Positions 42,434 to 51,191 of a stretch of 64,000 bases of DNA are shown piece after piece. Where the stretch lies: the NCBI GenBank assembly GCA_048595745.1, contig CP184361.1; one strand, 5' to 3'. A program made the position numbers and the translations under genes. Position 1 is the stretch's first letter; the number at the start of each line of letters is the position of its first letter. The notes under the pieces were generated by a model, which had not been told where the DNA came from, did no database searches, and saw nothing but the letters and a program-made list of their open reading frames with translations. Source of the DNA: Aquipseudomonas alcaligenes_A. GTDB taxonomy: Bacteria; Pseudomonadota; Gammaproteobacteria; Pseudomonadales; Pseudomonadaceae.

Positions 42434-42593
42434 CTCGAGGCCTCCGGTGGAAGCGGACAGTGGCTACGGAGCACAGGGTACTCAGGTAGCGGCGAGACAG
42501 AAGTCGATCATCCTGATGGTGTTCATCGACGTTGCTGATGCAGGTCGTGACAGGCGGGCTCAGGCCCCGGGAGCGGGGCACGGCGGCCTGGGA

Positions 42594-43538
42594 CTACCGG
42601 TCTGCCGGCAGGCGCCGCAGACGCCATTGGCTCCATTCGAAGCCGAGCACGACCAGCAGCGACAGTGCGAAGGGCAGCAGCAGGTAGAAGGCGCGGAACA
42701 CAATCAGGGCTGCCAGGACGTCGACCTTCGGCAGTTCCGGCATGGCGGCGAGGAAGGTTACCTCTAGCACGCCGAGCCCGCCTGGCGCATGAGACAGCAG
42801 TGCCAGGGAGAAGGAGGCGAGGAACACACCGAGCACCACGACATAACCCGGGTTGTTTTCCGCCGGCAGGGCGAAATAGATGATCGCGGCGGCGCAGGCC
42901 AGCTCCAGCGGACCGGCAATCAGCTGGCGGCCAACGATACCCAGGCGCGGGTATTCGACATGCAGCTTGCCCCAGGTCCAGGGCTTGAACTGACGCCAGG
43001 AGCCAAGTGCGTAGAGCGCCACCAGGCCCAGCAGAATCAGGCCGATGGCAACCGACAGCCAGGGACTCACATCCGCTACCCGGCGGATCAGTTCTGGCTC
43101 GTAGATCAGGACCGCGCCACCGGACAGCAGCACGCCGAGGGCGAAGGTGAAGGAGCAGAAGACGATCAGTACGCCGATCTCCTGTGGCGTCAGTCCCTTG
43201 CTTCGGTAGGCGCGGTAGCGCACGACGGCTCCGGAGAACACCGAGGCGCCGATGTTGTGAGCCAGGGCGTAGGTGGTGAAGGAGCACAGGGTGATGAACC
43301 ACCAGGAAATCTTCTTGCTCAGGTGGGCAATGGCGATGCGGTCGTACCAGGCCAGGGCGCAGTAGGCGCCGAGGGTCGCTCCCGCCGCCAACAGCCAGTT
43401 GTGCAGGCGGATGGCGTGCAGGCTGTCAGTCAGCTCGTCCAGGGAGATGGTGCGGATCTCCTTGTAGAGCAGGTAGCAGGAAAACACGACTGCGGCCAAA
43501 CCGACGACGGTCCAGATCCAGTCGCTTCTCTTCATCAT
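42594..43538 (-). CDS. UPF0104 / LPG-synthase-TM family membrane protein
   Basis: This is a polytopic inner-membrane protein of 314 aa with about eight TM helices, belonging to UPF0104, the family related to the flippase domain of lysyl-phosphatidylglycerol synthase MprF. Family features are HNIGASVFSGAVVRYRAYRSKGL (about residues 93-115) and LLSHAPGGLGVLEVTFLAAMP (about 248-268). The catalytic MprF domain is absent, so it is a stand-alone integral membrane part. The start is ATG at 43538 or the adjacent one at 43535. The substrate is unknown. Confidence 0.88.
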   Translation of the reverse strand: MMKRSDWIWTVVGLAAVVFSCYLLYKEIRTISLDELTDSLHAIRLHNWLLAAGATLGAYCALAWYDRIAIAHLSKKISWWFITLCSFTTYALAHNIGASVFSGAVVRYRAYRSKGLTPQEIGVLIVFCSFTFALGVLLSGGAVLIYEPELIRRVADVSPWLSVAIGLILLGLVALYALGSWRQFKPWTWGKLHVEYPRLGIVGRQLIAGPLELACAAAIIYFALPAENNPGYVVVLGVFLASFSLALLSHAPGGLGVLEVTFLAAMPELPKVDVLAALIVFRAFYLLLPFALSLLVVLGFEWSQWRLRRLPADR

Positions 43539-43699
43539 CGACGATGGCTCCCCGTCTTTAATTCAACGCAGTCCGTTGGCTACTGTGGCGCACACGCGGT
43601 AAAGCGGGCAGGCGGTGCGCAAATCGGCGTGCAGTATCCCGAAGGCGGGCCTTTGGCTCAAGCTGCGCGTTTGCAGCGGGTGTTACAGGGTGATTCGTG

Positions 43700-46000
43700 T
43701 CAGGCGATCCGGGCCCCCGCGCGACTGGGCTCCAGACGAATGGCGATGAACTTGGAGGTGGGCGTGTGGCTGCCGCTGCCGATGCTGTGCAGTGGCACCA
43801 GCGGATTGGTTTCCGGGTAGTAGGCGGCCGCCTGGCCGGGGGGCGTGTCGTAGGCGACCAGGGTGAAGTCGTGCACGCGCCGCTCGATGCCGTCGTCCCA
43901 CAGTGACAGCAGGTCAACGCGCTGGCCCGGCACCAGGCCGAGGCGACGAATGTCCTGTTCGTTGACGAAAATCACCTCGCGCATGCCGTGGATGCCACGG
44001 TAGCGGTCATCCAGGCCGTACAGGGTAGTGTTGTACTGGTCGTGGGAGCGCAGGGACTGCAGTATCAGGTGGGGTGCTGCAGCCTGGCTAAGGACCTGGG
44101 CCGGTAGCAGATCGTCGGGCAGGCTGTGGGCGACGAAGCGGGCTCGGCCGCTGGGCGTGGTCCAGTGTCGCTCCGCGGCCGCATTGCCCAGGTAGAAGCC
44201 GCCGGGTTGATCCAGGCGAGTATTGAAGTGAGCGAAGCCCGGGATGGTCTCGGCGATCAGTTCGCGGATGCGCCCGTAGTCCTCGATCAGGTGCAGCCAG
44301 TCCACCGGCTGGGGACCGAGCAGTGCCTGGGCGATGCCGGCGATGATTGCCGGTTCCGAACGCATCGCGCGCGACAGCGGGGCGAGCTGTCCGCGTGAGG
44401 CGTGCACCATGCTGAACGAATCCTCTACCGTGACCGCCTGCGGGCCGACGGCCTGCAGGTCGAGGTCGGTACGCCCCAGGCACGGCAGAATCAGCGCCTG
44501 GCGACCGTGCATCAGGTGGCTGCGGTTGAGCTTGGTGCTGATCTGTACGGTCAGCTCGCAGCGCTGCAGGGCTGCATGGCTGCGCAGGCTATCCGGTGTG
44601 GCCTGGGCGAAATTGCCTCCGAGGCCGATGAATACCCGGCTGCGGCCCTCCAGCATGGCGGCAATCGCCTGGACGGTGTTGTGCCCCTGGGTGCGTGGCA
44701 CCGTGAAGCTGAAGCGGCGCTGCAGGGCATCGAGGAAGGCCGCCGACGGCCGCTCGTTGATACCCATGGTCCGGTCACCCTGCACGTTACTGTGGCCGCG
44801 CACCGGGCACAGTCCAGCCCCGGGCCTGCCGATATTGCCGCGCAGGAGCATCAGGTTGGTGATCTCCTGGATGGTCGCCACCGAGTGGCGGTGTTGGGTG
44901 ATGCCCATCGCCCAGCAGATGATCACCCGCTCGGCGCTGGCGTACAGGCGGGCGGCGTGTTCGATCTGCGCCCGCGCCAGGCCCGACTGTGTCTCGATCT
45001 GCGCCCAGTCGCTGGCTTCCACCCGCTCCAGCCAGGCTTCCAGGCCTTCGCAGTGCTGCGCGATGAAGGCATGGTCGAATACGCTGCCCGGCTGCTGGCG
45101 CTCCCATGCCAGCAGGCACTTGGCCATGCCGCGCACGGCCGCCATATCGCCGCCCAGGCGTGGACGGAAATAGGCGTTGCTGGTCGGCGCGGAACCCCCG
45201 GTCAGCATCTCCAGAGCATGTTGCGGATGCTGGAAACGCTCCAGGCCGCGCTCCTTCAGGGGATTGAAGCAGACCACGCTGGCGCCGCGCGCCACCGCTT
45301 CGCGCAAGGGTTCGAGCATGCGTGGATGATTGGTGCCGGGGTTCTGCCCAAACACGAAGATGGCGTCGGCTTTGGCAAAGTCGGCGAAGGTCACCGTGCC
45401 CTTGCCCACACCAATGCTCTCGCCGAGCGCCACGCCGCTGGCCTCGTGGCACATGTTCGAGCAGTCGGGAAAGTTATTGGTGCCGAAGGCGCGTACCATC
45501 AGCTGATAAAGGAAGGCGGCCTCGTTGCTGGCTCGACCCGAGGTGTAGAACTCGGCCTGATCGGGGCTGTCCAGGCTCCGGAGGACGTCGGCGATCAGGG
45601 TGAAGGCGGCATCCCAGGTGATCGGTACGTAACGGTCGCCTGCCGCATCGTATTGTAGGGGTTCGATCAGCCGCCCCTGCTGCTCCAGCCAGTAATCGCT
45701 CTGTGCGCGCAGCTGGGCGACGCTGTAGCGGGCAAAAAATGCCTGGCCGATACCGCGTCGGGTGGCCTCCCAGTTGACCGCCTTGGCGCCGTTCTCGCAG
45801 AACTTCACCAGGTGGCTGTCGGGGGAGTCGCCCCAGGCGCATCCGGGGCAGTCGAAGCCGCCATTCTGGTTGGTCCTGAGCAGGGCGCGCAGATTCCTTA
45901 TCGGCTGCCGGCTGTCCAGCCAGTGCTGGGTGACGCTGCGCAGCGCGCCCCAGCCAGCGGCGGGGCCGGTGTAGGGCTGGTAGCGCGGTTCGCTGCTCAT
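43700..46000 (-). CDS. Molybdopterin oxidoreductase, FdhF/YdeP-like
   Basis: This is a 766-aa cytoplasmic molybdopterin (bis-MGD) oxidoreductase of the YdeP type (FdhA-like). The N-terminal CPGCAWGD followed by FCENGAKA holds the cysteines expected for this subgroup. Cofactor-binding segments include FVFGQNPGTNHPRML, LLRGNIGRPGAGLCPVRGHSNVQGDRTMG and the C-terminal molydopterin-dinucleotide domain SLRSHDQYNTTLYG. No twin-arginine signal is seen. E. coli YdeP is linked to acid resistance, but the physiological reaction is not established. It is coupled to fdhD (4-bp overlap). Confidence 0.9.
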   Translation of the reverse strand: MSSEPRYQPYTGPAAGWGALRSVTQHWLDSRQPIRNLRALLRTNQNGGFDCPGCAWGDSPDSHLVKFCENGAKAVNWEATRRGIGQAFFARYSVAQLRAQSDYWLEQQGRLIEPLQYDAAGDRYVPITWDAAFTLIADVLRSLDSPDQAEFYTSGRASNEAAFLYQLMVRAFGTNNFPDCSNMCHEASGVALGESIGVGKGTVTFADFAKADAIFVFGQNPGTNHPRMLEPLREAVARGASVVCFNPLKERGLERFQHPQHALEMLTGGSAPTSNAYFRPRLGGDMAAVRGMAKCLLAWERQQPGSVFDHAFIAQHCEGLEAWLERVEASDWAQIETQSGLARAQIEHAARLYASAERVIICWAMGITQHRHSVATIQEITNLMLLRGNIGRPGAGLCPVRGHSNVQGDRTMGINERPSAAFLDALQRRFSFTVPRTQGHNTVQAIAAMLEGRSRVFIGLGGNFAQATPDSLRSHAALQRCELTVQISTKLNRSHLMHGRQALILPCLGRTDLDLQAVGPQAVTVEDSFSMVHASRGQLAPLSRAMRSEPAIIAGIAQALLGPQPVDWLHLIEDYGRIRELIAETIPGFAHFNTRLDQPGGFYLGNAAAERHWTTPSGRARFVAHSLPDDLLPAQVLSQAAAPHLILQSLRSHDQYNTTLYGLDDRYRGIHGMREVIFVNEQDIRRLGLVPGQRVDLLSLWDDGIERRVHDFTLVAYDTPPGQAAAYYPETNPLVPLHSIGSGSHTPTSKFIAIRLEPSRAGARIA

Positions 46001-46818
46001 GTCGCAAGCTCCTCAAGGCCGGGAAGCGGGCTGTAGACCCGGGGGGCGCTGTGGTGGGGCAGGTGGATCAGATTCAGGTGGTGCCGGCGTGCCCAGTCCA
46101 CGGTAAGGGCAGTCGGCGCGGAGAGGCTCACCAGGGTCGGCAGGCCGGCGCGGACCGCCTTGTGCAGCAGCTCCAGGCTGCAGCGACTGGTCACCACGGC
46201 GAAGCCTGCGCGGGCGTCAAGACCCTGCTTGGCGAGGGCGCCGATCAGCTTGTCCAGTGCGTTGTGCCGACCGATATCCTCGCGACACAGGCGCAACTCG
46301 CCGCTTGCATCGACGAACAGTGCCGCATGCAGGGCGCCGGTTGCTTGGGCGCGCTGCTGGGCAGCGCTGATGCGTTCGCGCAGGCCGATCAGGTGGGTGA
46401 TCGCTGGCAATGGCTGCGCGTGCAGCGGTTCCAGCTGCGGCAGCGCCTGCTCCAGCGCGGCCACGCCACACAGCCCGCAGCCGCTGGTGCCGGTCAGTTG
46501 GCGGCGCTGCTGCTTGATGCTCCAGAAGGCGCGACTGCTGACGCGCACCTCGGCCCGGCGCGCCGCGCCGGTGCCGCGCAGTTCGATGTCATAGATGTCG
46601 TCGATGGTGTCGATCAGGCCGCTGCTGAGGCTGAAGCCGCGGATGAAGTCCTCCAGCTCGCAGGGAGACACCATCATGACCGTGTGATTCAGTCCGTTGT
46701 AGTCGATGGCCAGCGCGCATTCCTCGGCCAGCGAGGCTTCGGCGGGAGCGCCGGCGCTGCCCAGTTCGAGGTAGGCGTAGGCGGACGGAGGTGGCGTGAG
46801 TGCGGACGCTATAGGCAT
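45997..46818 (-). CDS. fdhD: Formate dehydrogenase accessory sulfurtransferase FdhD
   Basis: FdhD transfers sulfur from the cysteine desulfurase IscS to the molybdenum cofactor of formate-dehydrogenase-type enzymes. The 273-aa product has the conserved cysteine pair in TSGCGLCG (near residues 110-116) and GEDIGRHNALDKLIG-like RLCREDIGRHNALDKLIGA, the family signature. Overlap with the YdeP-like gene suggests that this FdhD serves that enzyme. No membrane or structural formate dehydrogenase subunits are nearby. Confidence 0.95.
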   Translation of the reverse strand: MPIASALTPPPSAYAYLELGSAGAPAEASLAEECALAIDYNGLNHTVMMVSPCELEDFIRGFSLSSGLIDTIDDIYDIELRGTGAARRAEVRVSSRAFWSIKQQRRQLTGTSGCGLCGVAALEQALPQLEPLHAQPLPAITHLIGLRERISAAQQRAQATGALHAALFVDASGELRLCREDIGRHNALDKLIGALAKQGLDARAGFAVVTSRCSLELLHKAVRAGLPTLVSLSAPTALTVDWARRHHLNLIHLPHHSAPRVYSPLPGLEELAT

Positions 46819-46911
46819 GGGGAAAGCCCTTCTGCGGAGGGATCGAGCCCAGCCTAGGCCTCGTGCAGGGTGGCGTCTAATCGCTGTTGTCGATGAGGTG
46901 ATCGACCTGCT

Positions 46912-47802
46912 CTATCGCGTGGCGCCCAGCAGATGCCGGGCTTCGTCGAAACAGGCGGCGGCCAGTGCCGAACGTGGCGCGCCGCGGCGCAGCAGCAGGC
47001 CCAGCGGTGCCAGGGTCTGGGCTGCCTCGATGGGCGTCAGCTGCAGATGCTCGGCCAGGGTATCGAGGCCGCTGTCCAGCGGCATCACCGCGCAGCACAG
47101 GCCGGCCTGTGCGGCCTGCAACAACTGATGAACGGCATCGCTTTCCAGGCGCGGCTTTGGCGCCAGGCCGCGGCTGCGCAGGGCGTGGTCGACCGACTGG
47201 CGAAAATGCATGCCGCTGGAAAGCAGGCCCAGCGGCAGGGCCGCTACCGCTTCCCAGCTCAGGCTGGCGGTGGCGAAGTGGAAATGGCGGCGGTCATGCA
47301 GCAGGCCCATGCGCGTATCGGCCAGTTCCAGGCTATCGAAATGGCTGCGGTCCAGGCGCTCCAGGTAGGAGATGCCGAGGTCCAGCTGGTTGCGCCCGAG
47401 TCGTTCGAGGATCTGTTCGCTACTCAAGGCAAACAGGCGAAAGCGCAGCTCCGGGTGTTGCGTTGCGAACAGCTGTACCAGGCGCATCGGGTCGAATCCG
47501 CCCAGCGGCACCACGCCGAGGCGCAGGGTGCCGACCAGTTGACCGCGGCAGGCTGCGGCCTCCGTGAGTAGCCCGTCCTGCGCCGCCAGGACGCTGCGTG
47601 CCCAGGCCAGAATGCGCTCACCGGCCTCGGTGAAACCTTCGAAGCGCTGGCCGCGCCTGACCAGTTCCAGTCCGAGTTCCTGTTCCAGGCCTCGCAGGCG
47701 CATGGAGAGAGTGGGTTGCGTGACGTGGCAGCGTGCGGCGGCCTGGCCAAAGTGACGGGTCTCATCGAGGGCGACAAGGAAATTGAGCTGCTTGATGTCC
47801 AT
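46912..47802 (-). CDS. LysR-type transcriptional regulator
   Basis: This is a 296-aa LysR-type regulator. The winged-helix domain covers about residues 1-60 (FLVALDETRHFGQAAARCHVTQPTLSMRLRGLE) and the effector domain about 90-290. The start MDIKQLNF at 47802 is favoured over the open frame to 47844. It is divergent from the sodium:solute symporter gene and just downstream of fdhD in orientation, so it could regulate either. A perfect palindrome lies in the divergent gap. Confidence 0.92.
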   Translation of the reverse strand: MDIKQLNFLVALDETRHFGQAAARCHVTQPTLSMRLRGLEQELGLELVRRGQRFEGFTEAGERILAWARSVLAAQDGLLTEAAACRGQLVGTLRLGVVPLGGFDPMRLVQLFATQHPELRFRLFALSSEQILERLGRNQLDLGISYLERLDRSHFDSLELADTRMGLLHDRRHFHFATASLSWEAVAALPLGLLSSGMHFRQSVDHALRSRGLAPKPRLESDAVHQLLQAAQAGLCCAVMPLDSGLDTLAEHLQLTPIEAAQTLAPLGLLLRRGAPRSALAAACFDEARHLLGATR

Positions 47803-47945
47803 GGTCTGGCCGTCAGTGGGAATGCGCCGACGATACTGCGGCAAGGACCGTGGCGACCAGCCTGAAAGAGGGTGAAGCAGGCTGTCAAAAATATAGAACT
47901 GCCTCTCGCGTCGGTGCTCGCATTCAGCCCATGTTTTTCAGTGGT

Positions 47946-47958
47946 TTACAGTCTGTAA
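47946..47958. promoter_or_regulatory. Palindrome TTACAG-T-CTGTAA in the LysR/symporter gap
   Basis: The gap 47803-48152 has no gene. It holds this perfect 13-bp palindrome of the T-N11-A LysR type and, at 48003-48008, a TTGACA-like -35 element directed toward the symporter. I suggest operator plus promoter. Confidence 0.45.
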
Positions 47959-48152
47959 CAAGGCATGTCGTCGGTTAATGGAATAAAAGCGGCCAAATTT
48001 GTTTGACATATTTTACGTTTTTGCCAGACTGCGCGGCCTGGCGCGGGGATCATCGGTGCCCCGTGTTCAAAGCAGGCCAGGAGGGCCATAACAAAAACCT
48101 GTAGCCCGCCGTCCCAGCCCCTCCGCCTTGCGGGGCAGCCTGTGGCGGGCCG

Positions 48153-49613
48153 ATGTCGCTGGAACGGAAAAACATGCTGATCTGGTTCGTCGCGCTCTAC
48201 CTGCTGGCCACCGTGGCCATCGGTTTCTATGCCTCCACCCGGGTACACAACACCCGAGACTTCGCCGCTGGCGGTCGCAGCATGGGCTTTCCCATCGTCG
48301 CGGCGATGGTGTTCGCCACCTGGTTCGGCTCCGAGGCCGTGCTGGGCATTCCCGCCACTTTCCTCGAGGAAGGCTTCGCCGGCATTGTCGAGGATCCCTT
48401 CGGTTCCTTCTGGTGCCTGTTCATCGTCGGCGCGATCATCGCCCGCCCGCTGTACCGCCTGAACCTGCTGACCATTGGTGACTATTTCAAGAAGCGCTAC
48501 GGCTCGCAGGTCGAGCTGATCGTCAGCCTGGTCATCGTCATGTCCTATCTGGGCTGGATTGCCGCCCAGCTGATCGCCCTTGGCGTGGTGTTCAACGTGA
48601 TCTCGGATGGTGCCATCAGCACCACTCAGGGCATGCTGCTCGGCACCTTCATCGTCCTGCTGTACACCCTGTTCGGCGGCATGTGGTCGATCGCCCTGAC
48701 CGACTTCTTCCAGATGATCATCATCGTGGTCGGCCTGGTCTACCTGGTCTGGCTGTTCAGCGACATGGCCGGTGGCGCCGATGTGGTCATCAGCCAGGCA
48801 GCCAGCGAAGGCAAGTTCACCTTCCTGCACAGTTTCGAGCCTAAGGATATCGTCGCCTTTATCGGCGCGGCGGTGACCATGATGCTCGGCTCCATCCCGC
48901 AGCAGGACGTTTACCAGCGTGTGATGTCGGCGAAGACCGAGAACATCGCGGCCCGCGCCTCGATGGCCGGCGCCGTGTTCTACCTGGGCTTCTGCATGCT
49001 GCCGATCTTCCTGGTGTACGCCGCCTCGATGATCGACCCGGCGCTGGTGCAGAAGTGGCTGGCCGAAGACTCGCAGATGATCCTGCCGCTGATGATCCTG
49101 GAGAAGACTCCGCTGTTCGCCCAGATCATGTTCTTCGGCGCGCTGCTGTCGGCCATCATGTCGACCGCTTCCGGTACTCTGCTGGCGCCCTCGGTGACGC
49201 TGGCCGAGAACGTGCTCAAGCGTTTCCTGCCGGAACTCAACGACAAGCAGTTCCTGCTGCTGATGCGCTGCGTCATTGTGGTTTGCGCGGTGGCGACCCT
49301 GACCTTCGCCCTGCTTTCCGACGCCAGCATCTACGAGATGGTCGGCAACGCCTACAAGGTGACTCTGGTCGCCGCCGTGGTGCCGCTGTTCGCCGGCCTG
49401 TTCTGGAAGCGCGCCACGACTCAGGGCGCCCTGTTCGCCATCGCCTTCGGTCTGTGCTCCTGGATCTACCTGGAGTACAGCTGGACCGAAGAGGCGTTCT
49501 GGCCGCCGCAGCTGGCGGGCCTGTTGTTCAGCATCGCGGGCATGGTGATCGGTACCCTGCTGCCGCAGTTCAAGCGCAACGATAACGACATGCTGGCTGC
49601 CCAGCCGCAGTAA
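48153..49613 (+). CDS. Sodium:solute symporter (SSS family)
   Basis: This is a 486-aa inner-membrane SSS-family transporter with about 13 TM helices and the characteristic TRDFAAGGRSMGFPIVAAMVFATWFGSEAVLG (about residues 33-64, sodium-site region) and RLNLLTIGDYFKKRYG. An alternative start is the ATG at 48174 (MLIWF). The closest recognised relationship is to the proline/carboxylate/amino-acid-type symporters. It lies between a LysR regulator and the hut operon, so histidine, urocanate or an organic acid are candidate substrates. A strong terminator follows. Substrate is not assigned. Confidence 0.85.
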   Translation: MSLERKNMLIWFVALYLLATVAIGFYASTRVHNTRDFAAGGRSMGFPIVAAMVFATWFGSEAVLGIPATFLEEGFAGIVEDPFGSFWCLFIVGAIIARPLYRLNLLTIGDYFKKRYGSQVELIVSLVIVMSYLGWIAAQLIALGVVFNVISDGAISTTQGMLLGTFIVLLYTLFGGMWSIALTDFFQMIIIVVGLVYLVWLFSDMAGGADVVISQAASEGKFTFLHSFEPKDIVAFIGAAVTMMLGSIPQQDVYQRVMSAKTENIAARASMAGAVFYLGFCMLPIFLVYAASMIDPALVQKWLAEDSQMILPLMILEKTPLFAQIMFFGALLSAIMSTASGTLLAPSVTLAENVLKRFLPELNDKQFLLLMRCVIVVCAVATLTFALLSDASIYEMVGNAYKVTLVAAVVPLFAGLFWKRATTQGALFAIAFGLCSWIYLEYSWTEEAFWPPQLAGLLFSIAGMVIGTLLPQFKRNDNDMLAAQPQ

Positions 49614-49631
49614 GCGTTGTGCTGAGAGAAA

Positions 49632-49657
49632 GGACCCCGCCTAGGCGGGGTCTTTTC
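49632..49657 (+). terminator. Rho-independent terminator after the symporter gene
   Basis: GACCCCGC / GCGGGGTC (8 bp, loop CTAG) is followed by TTTTCG. It ends the symporter transcript before the hut regulatory region. Confidence 0.85.
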
Positions 49658-49829
49658 GTTTTGGGGCATTGGCGGGGGGGGCTGCACGGCATGAGGCATG
49701 TCGCCTGGGCGTTGCCTTCGGCGGCTGTGATGTCCTCCAGCGGTGCCGGGTGGATATCGGTGGCCTGGGCAATGGCTTGTGAGCGTGCCCGCAAGGAGGG
49801 CGATGAGCGGGAAGGGCGGTTGTGCTTTT

Positions 49830-49841
49830 ATGTATATACAT
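49830..49841. promoter_or_regulatory. HutC-like operator, distal copy
   Basis: ATGTATATACAT is a perfect 12-bp palindrome in the 360-bp gap before hutI (49614-49973). The identical sequence recurs 111 bases downstream. The rest of the gap holds no gene I can support. Confidence 0.65.
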
Positions 49842-49933
49842 TTGCAGGTGTCCTGCCGCCAGGCGTGCTCAATTTCTCTGCTAGATGCGAAGGGGTTTGT
49901 TTGATTGTCTGGGGTTGACGGCGAACGAGATAC

Positions 49934-49958
49934 GACTTAAATGTATATACATTAAGTC
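49934..49958. promoter_or_regulatory. HutC-like operator at the hutI promoter
   Basis: ATGTATATACAT (49941-49952) sits within a larger near-palindrome flanked by GACTTAA and TTAAGTC. It overlaps a candidate -10 region downstream of TTGACG (49915-49920), 21 bases before the GTG start of hutI. HutC is known to repress hut genes by binding TGTATATACA-like palindromes, with urocanate as the inducer. Confidence 0.7.
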
Positions 49959-49973
49959 AAGGATAGCGCCGTC

Positions 49974-51191
49974 GTGTCCCAGTCCTCCCGCAAGCGCCGG
50001 CTCTGGCGTGATCTGACCGTCTTCGATGGCCTGCAGGTGCTGGCCGAGCCCATGGCCGTGCTGGTGGAGGGTGATCGCATCGCCGGCCTGTGGCCCGAGC
50101 GCGACTTTGACCCGATGCTGGCTGTCGGCGCCGAGGAGGCCGGGAGCGGCGGGGTGATGACCCCAGGCCTGGTCGACTGCCATACCCACCTGGTGTATGC
50201 CGGCGACCGCGCCGGCGAGTTCGAGCAGCGCCTGGAGGGCGTCAGCTACGAGCAGATCGCCCGTGCCGGTGGCGGCATCCTCAGTAGCGTGCGCGCCACC
50301 CGCGCCGCCAGCGAGGACCGGCTGATCACCGCCAGCCTGCCGCGCCTGGACGCGCTGCTGGCCGATGGCGTGACCACGGTCGAGATCAAGTCCGGCTACG
50401 GCCTGACCCTGGTCGACGAGCTGAAGATGCTGCGCGTGGCCCGGCGCCTGGGCCAGCTGCGCCCGGTGCGGGTGACCACCACCTTGCTTGGCGCCCATGC
50501 GCTGCCGCCGGAATACGCCGGTCGCGCCGACGACTATGTGAGCCTGGTCTGCGAGCAGATGATCCCGGCGGCCGCCAGTGAACGCCTGGCCGACGCGGTG
50601 GACGTGTTCTGCGAGGGCATCGGCTTTTCCCCAGCGCAGTGCGAGCGCATCTTCCAGGCAGCCCGCGACCATGGCCTGGCGCTCAAGGCGCATGCCGAGC
50701 AGCTGTCCAATCTCGGCGGCAGCGCCCTGGCCGCGCGCTACGGCGCACTGTCGGCCGACCATGTCGAATACCTCGACGAGGCCGGCGTGTGCGCCATGGC
50801 CGGGGCCGGCACGGTGGCCGTGCTGCTGCCCGGTGCCTTCCAGGTGCTGCGCGAAACCCGGCTGCCGCCGATCGAGCTGCTGCGCCAGTACGGCGTGCCG
50901 ATGGCCGTGGCCAGCGACGCCAACCCCGGCACCTCGCCGATTTGCCTGCCCACGCTGATGGCGCATCTGGCCTGCACCCTGTTCCGCCTGACCCCGCGCG
51001 AGGCCCTGGCCGGCATGACCGTCCACGCCGCCCGTGCCCTCGGCTTGCCGGAACTGGGGCGCATCGCCGTCGGCGCGCCCGCCGACCTGTGCCTGTGGGA
51101 TATCCGCCAGCCCGCCGAGCTGGCCTATGCGGTGCAGGCCGGGCGCCTGCGCCAGCGCATTTTCTGCGGAGAGATTACCCATGCACGCTGA
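49974..51191 (+). CDS. hutI: Imidazolonepropionase HutI
   Basis: HutI is the third enzyme of histidine degradation, hydrolysing imidazolonepropionate to N-formimidoyl-L-glutamate. The 405-aa product is a metal-dependent amidohydrolase: DCHTHLVYAGDRAGEF (about residues 65-80), EIKSGYGLTL, AHAEQLSNLGGS (metal His) and ASDANPGTSP (Asp). The GTG start at 49974 follows AAGGA. Its end overlaps hutG by 11 bp. It is the first gene of the operon directly after the HutC operator. Confidence 0.96.
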   Translation: MSQSSRKRRLWRDLTVFDGLQVLAEPMAVLVEGDRIAGLWPERDFDPMLAVGAEEAGSGGVMTPGLVDCHTHLVYAGDRAGEFEQRLEGVSYEQIARAGGGILSSVRATRAASEDRLITASLPRLDALLADGVTTVEIKSGYGLTLVDELKMLRVARRLGQLRPVRVTTTLLGAHALPPEYAGRADDYVSLVCEQMIPAAASERLADAVDVFCEGIGFSPAQCERIFQAARDHGLALKAHAEQLSNLGGSALAARYGALSADHVEYLDEAGVCAMAGAGTVAVLLPGAFQVLRETRLPPIELLRQYGVPMAVASDANPGTSPICLPTLMAHLACTLFRLTPREALAGMTVHAARALGLPELGRIAVGAPADLCLWDIRQPAELAYAVQAGRLRQRIFCGEITHAR

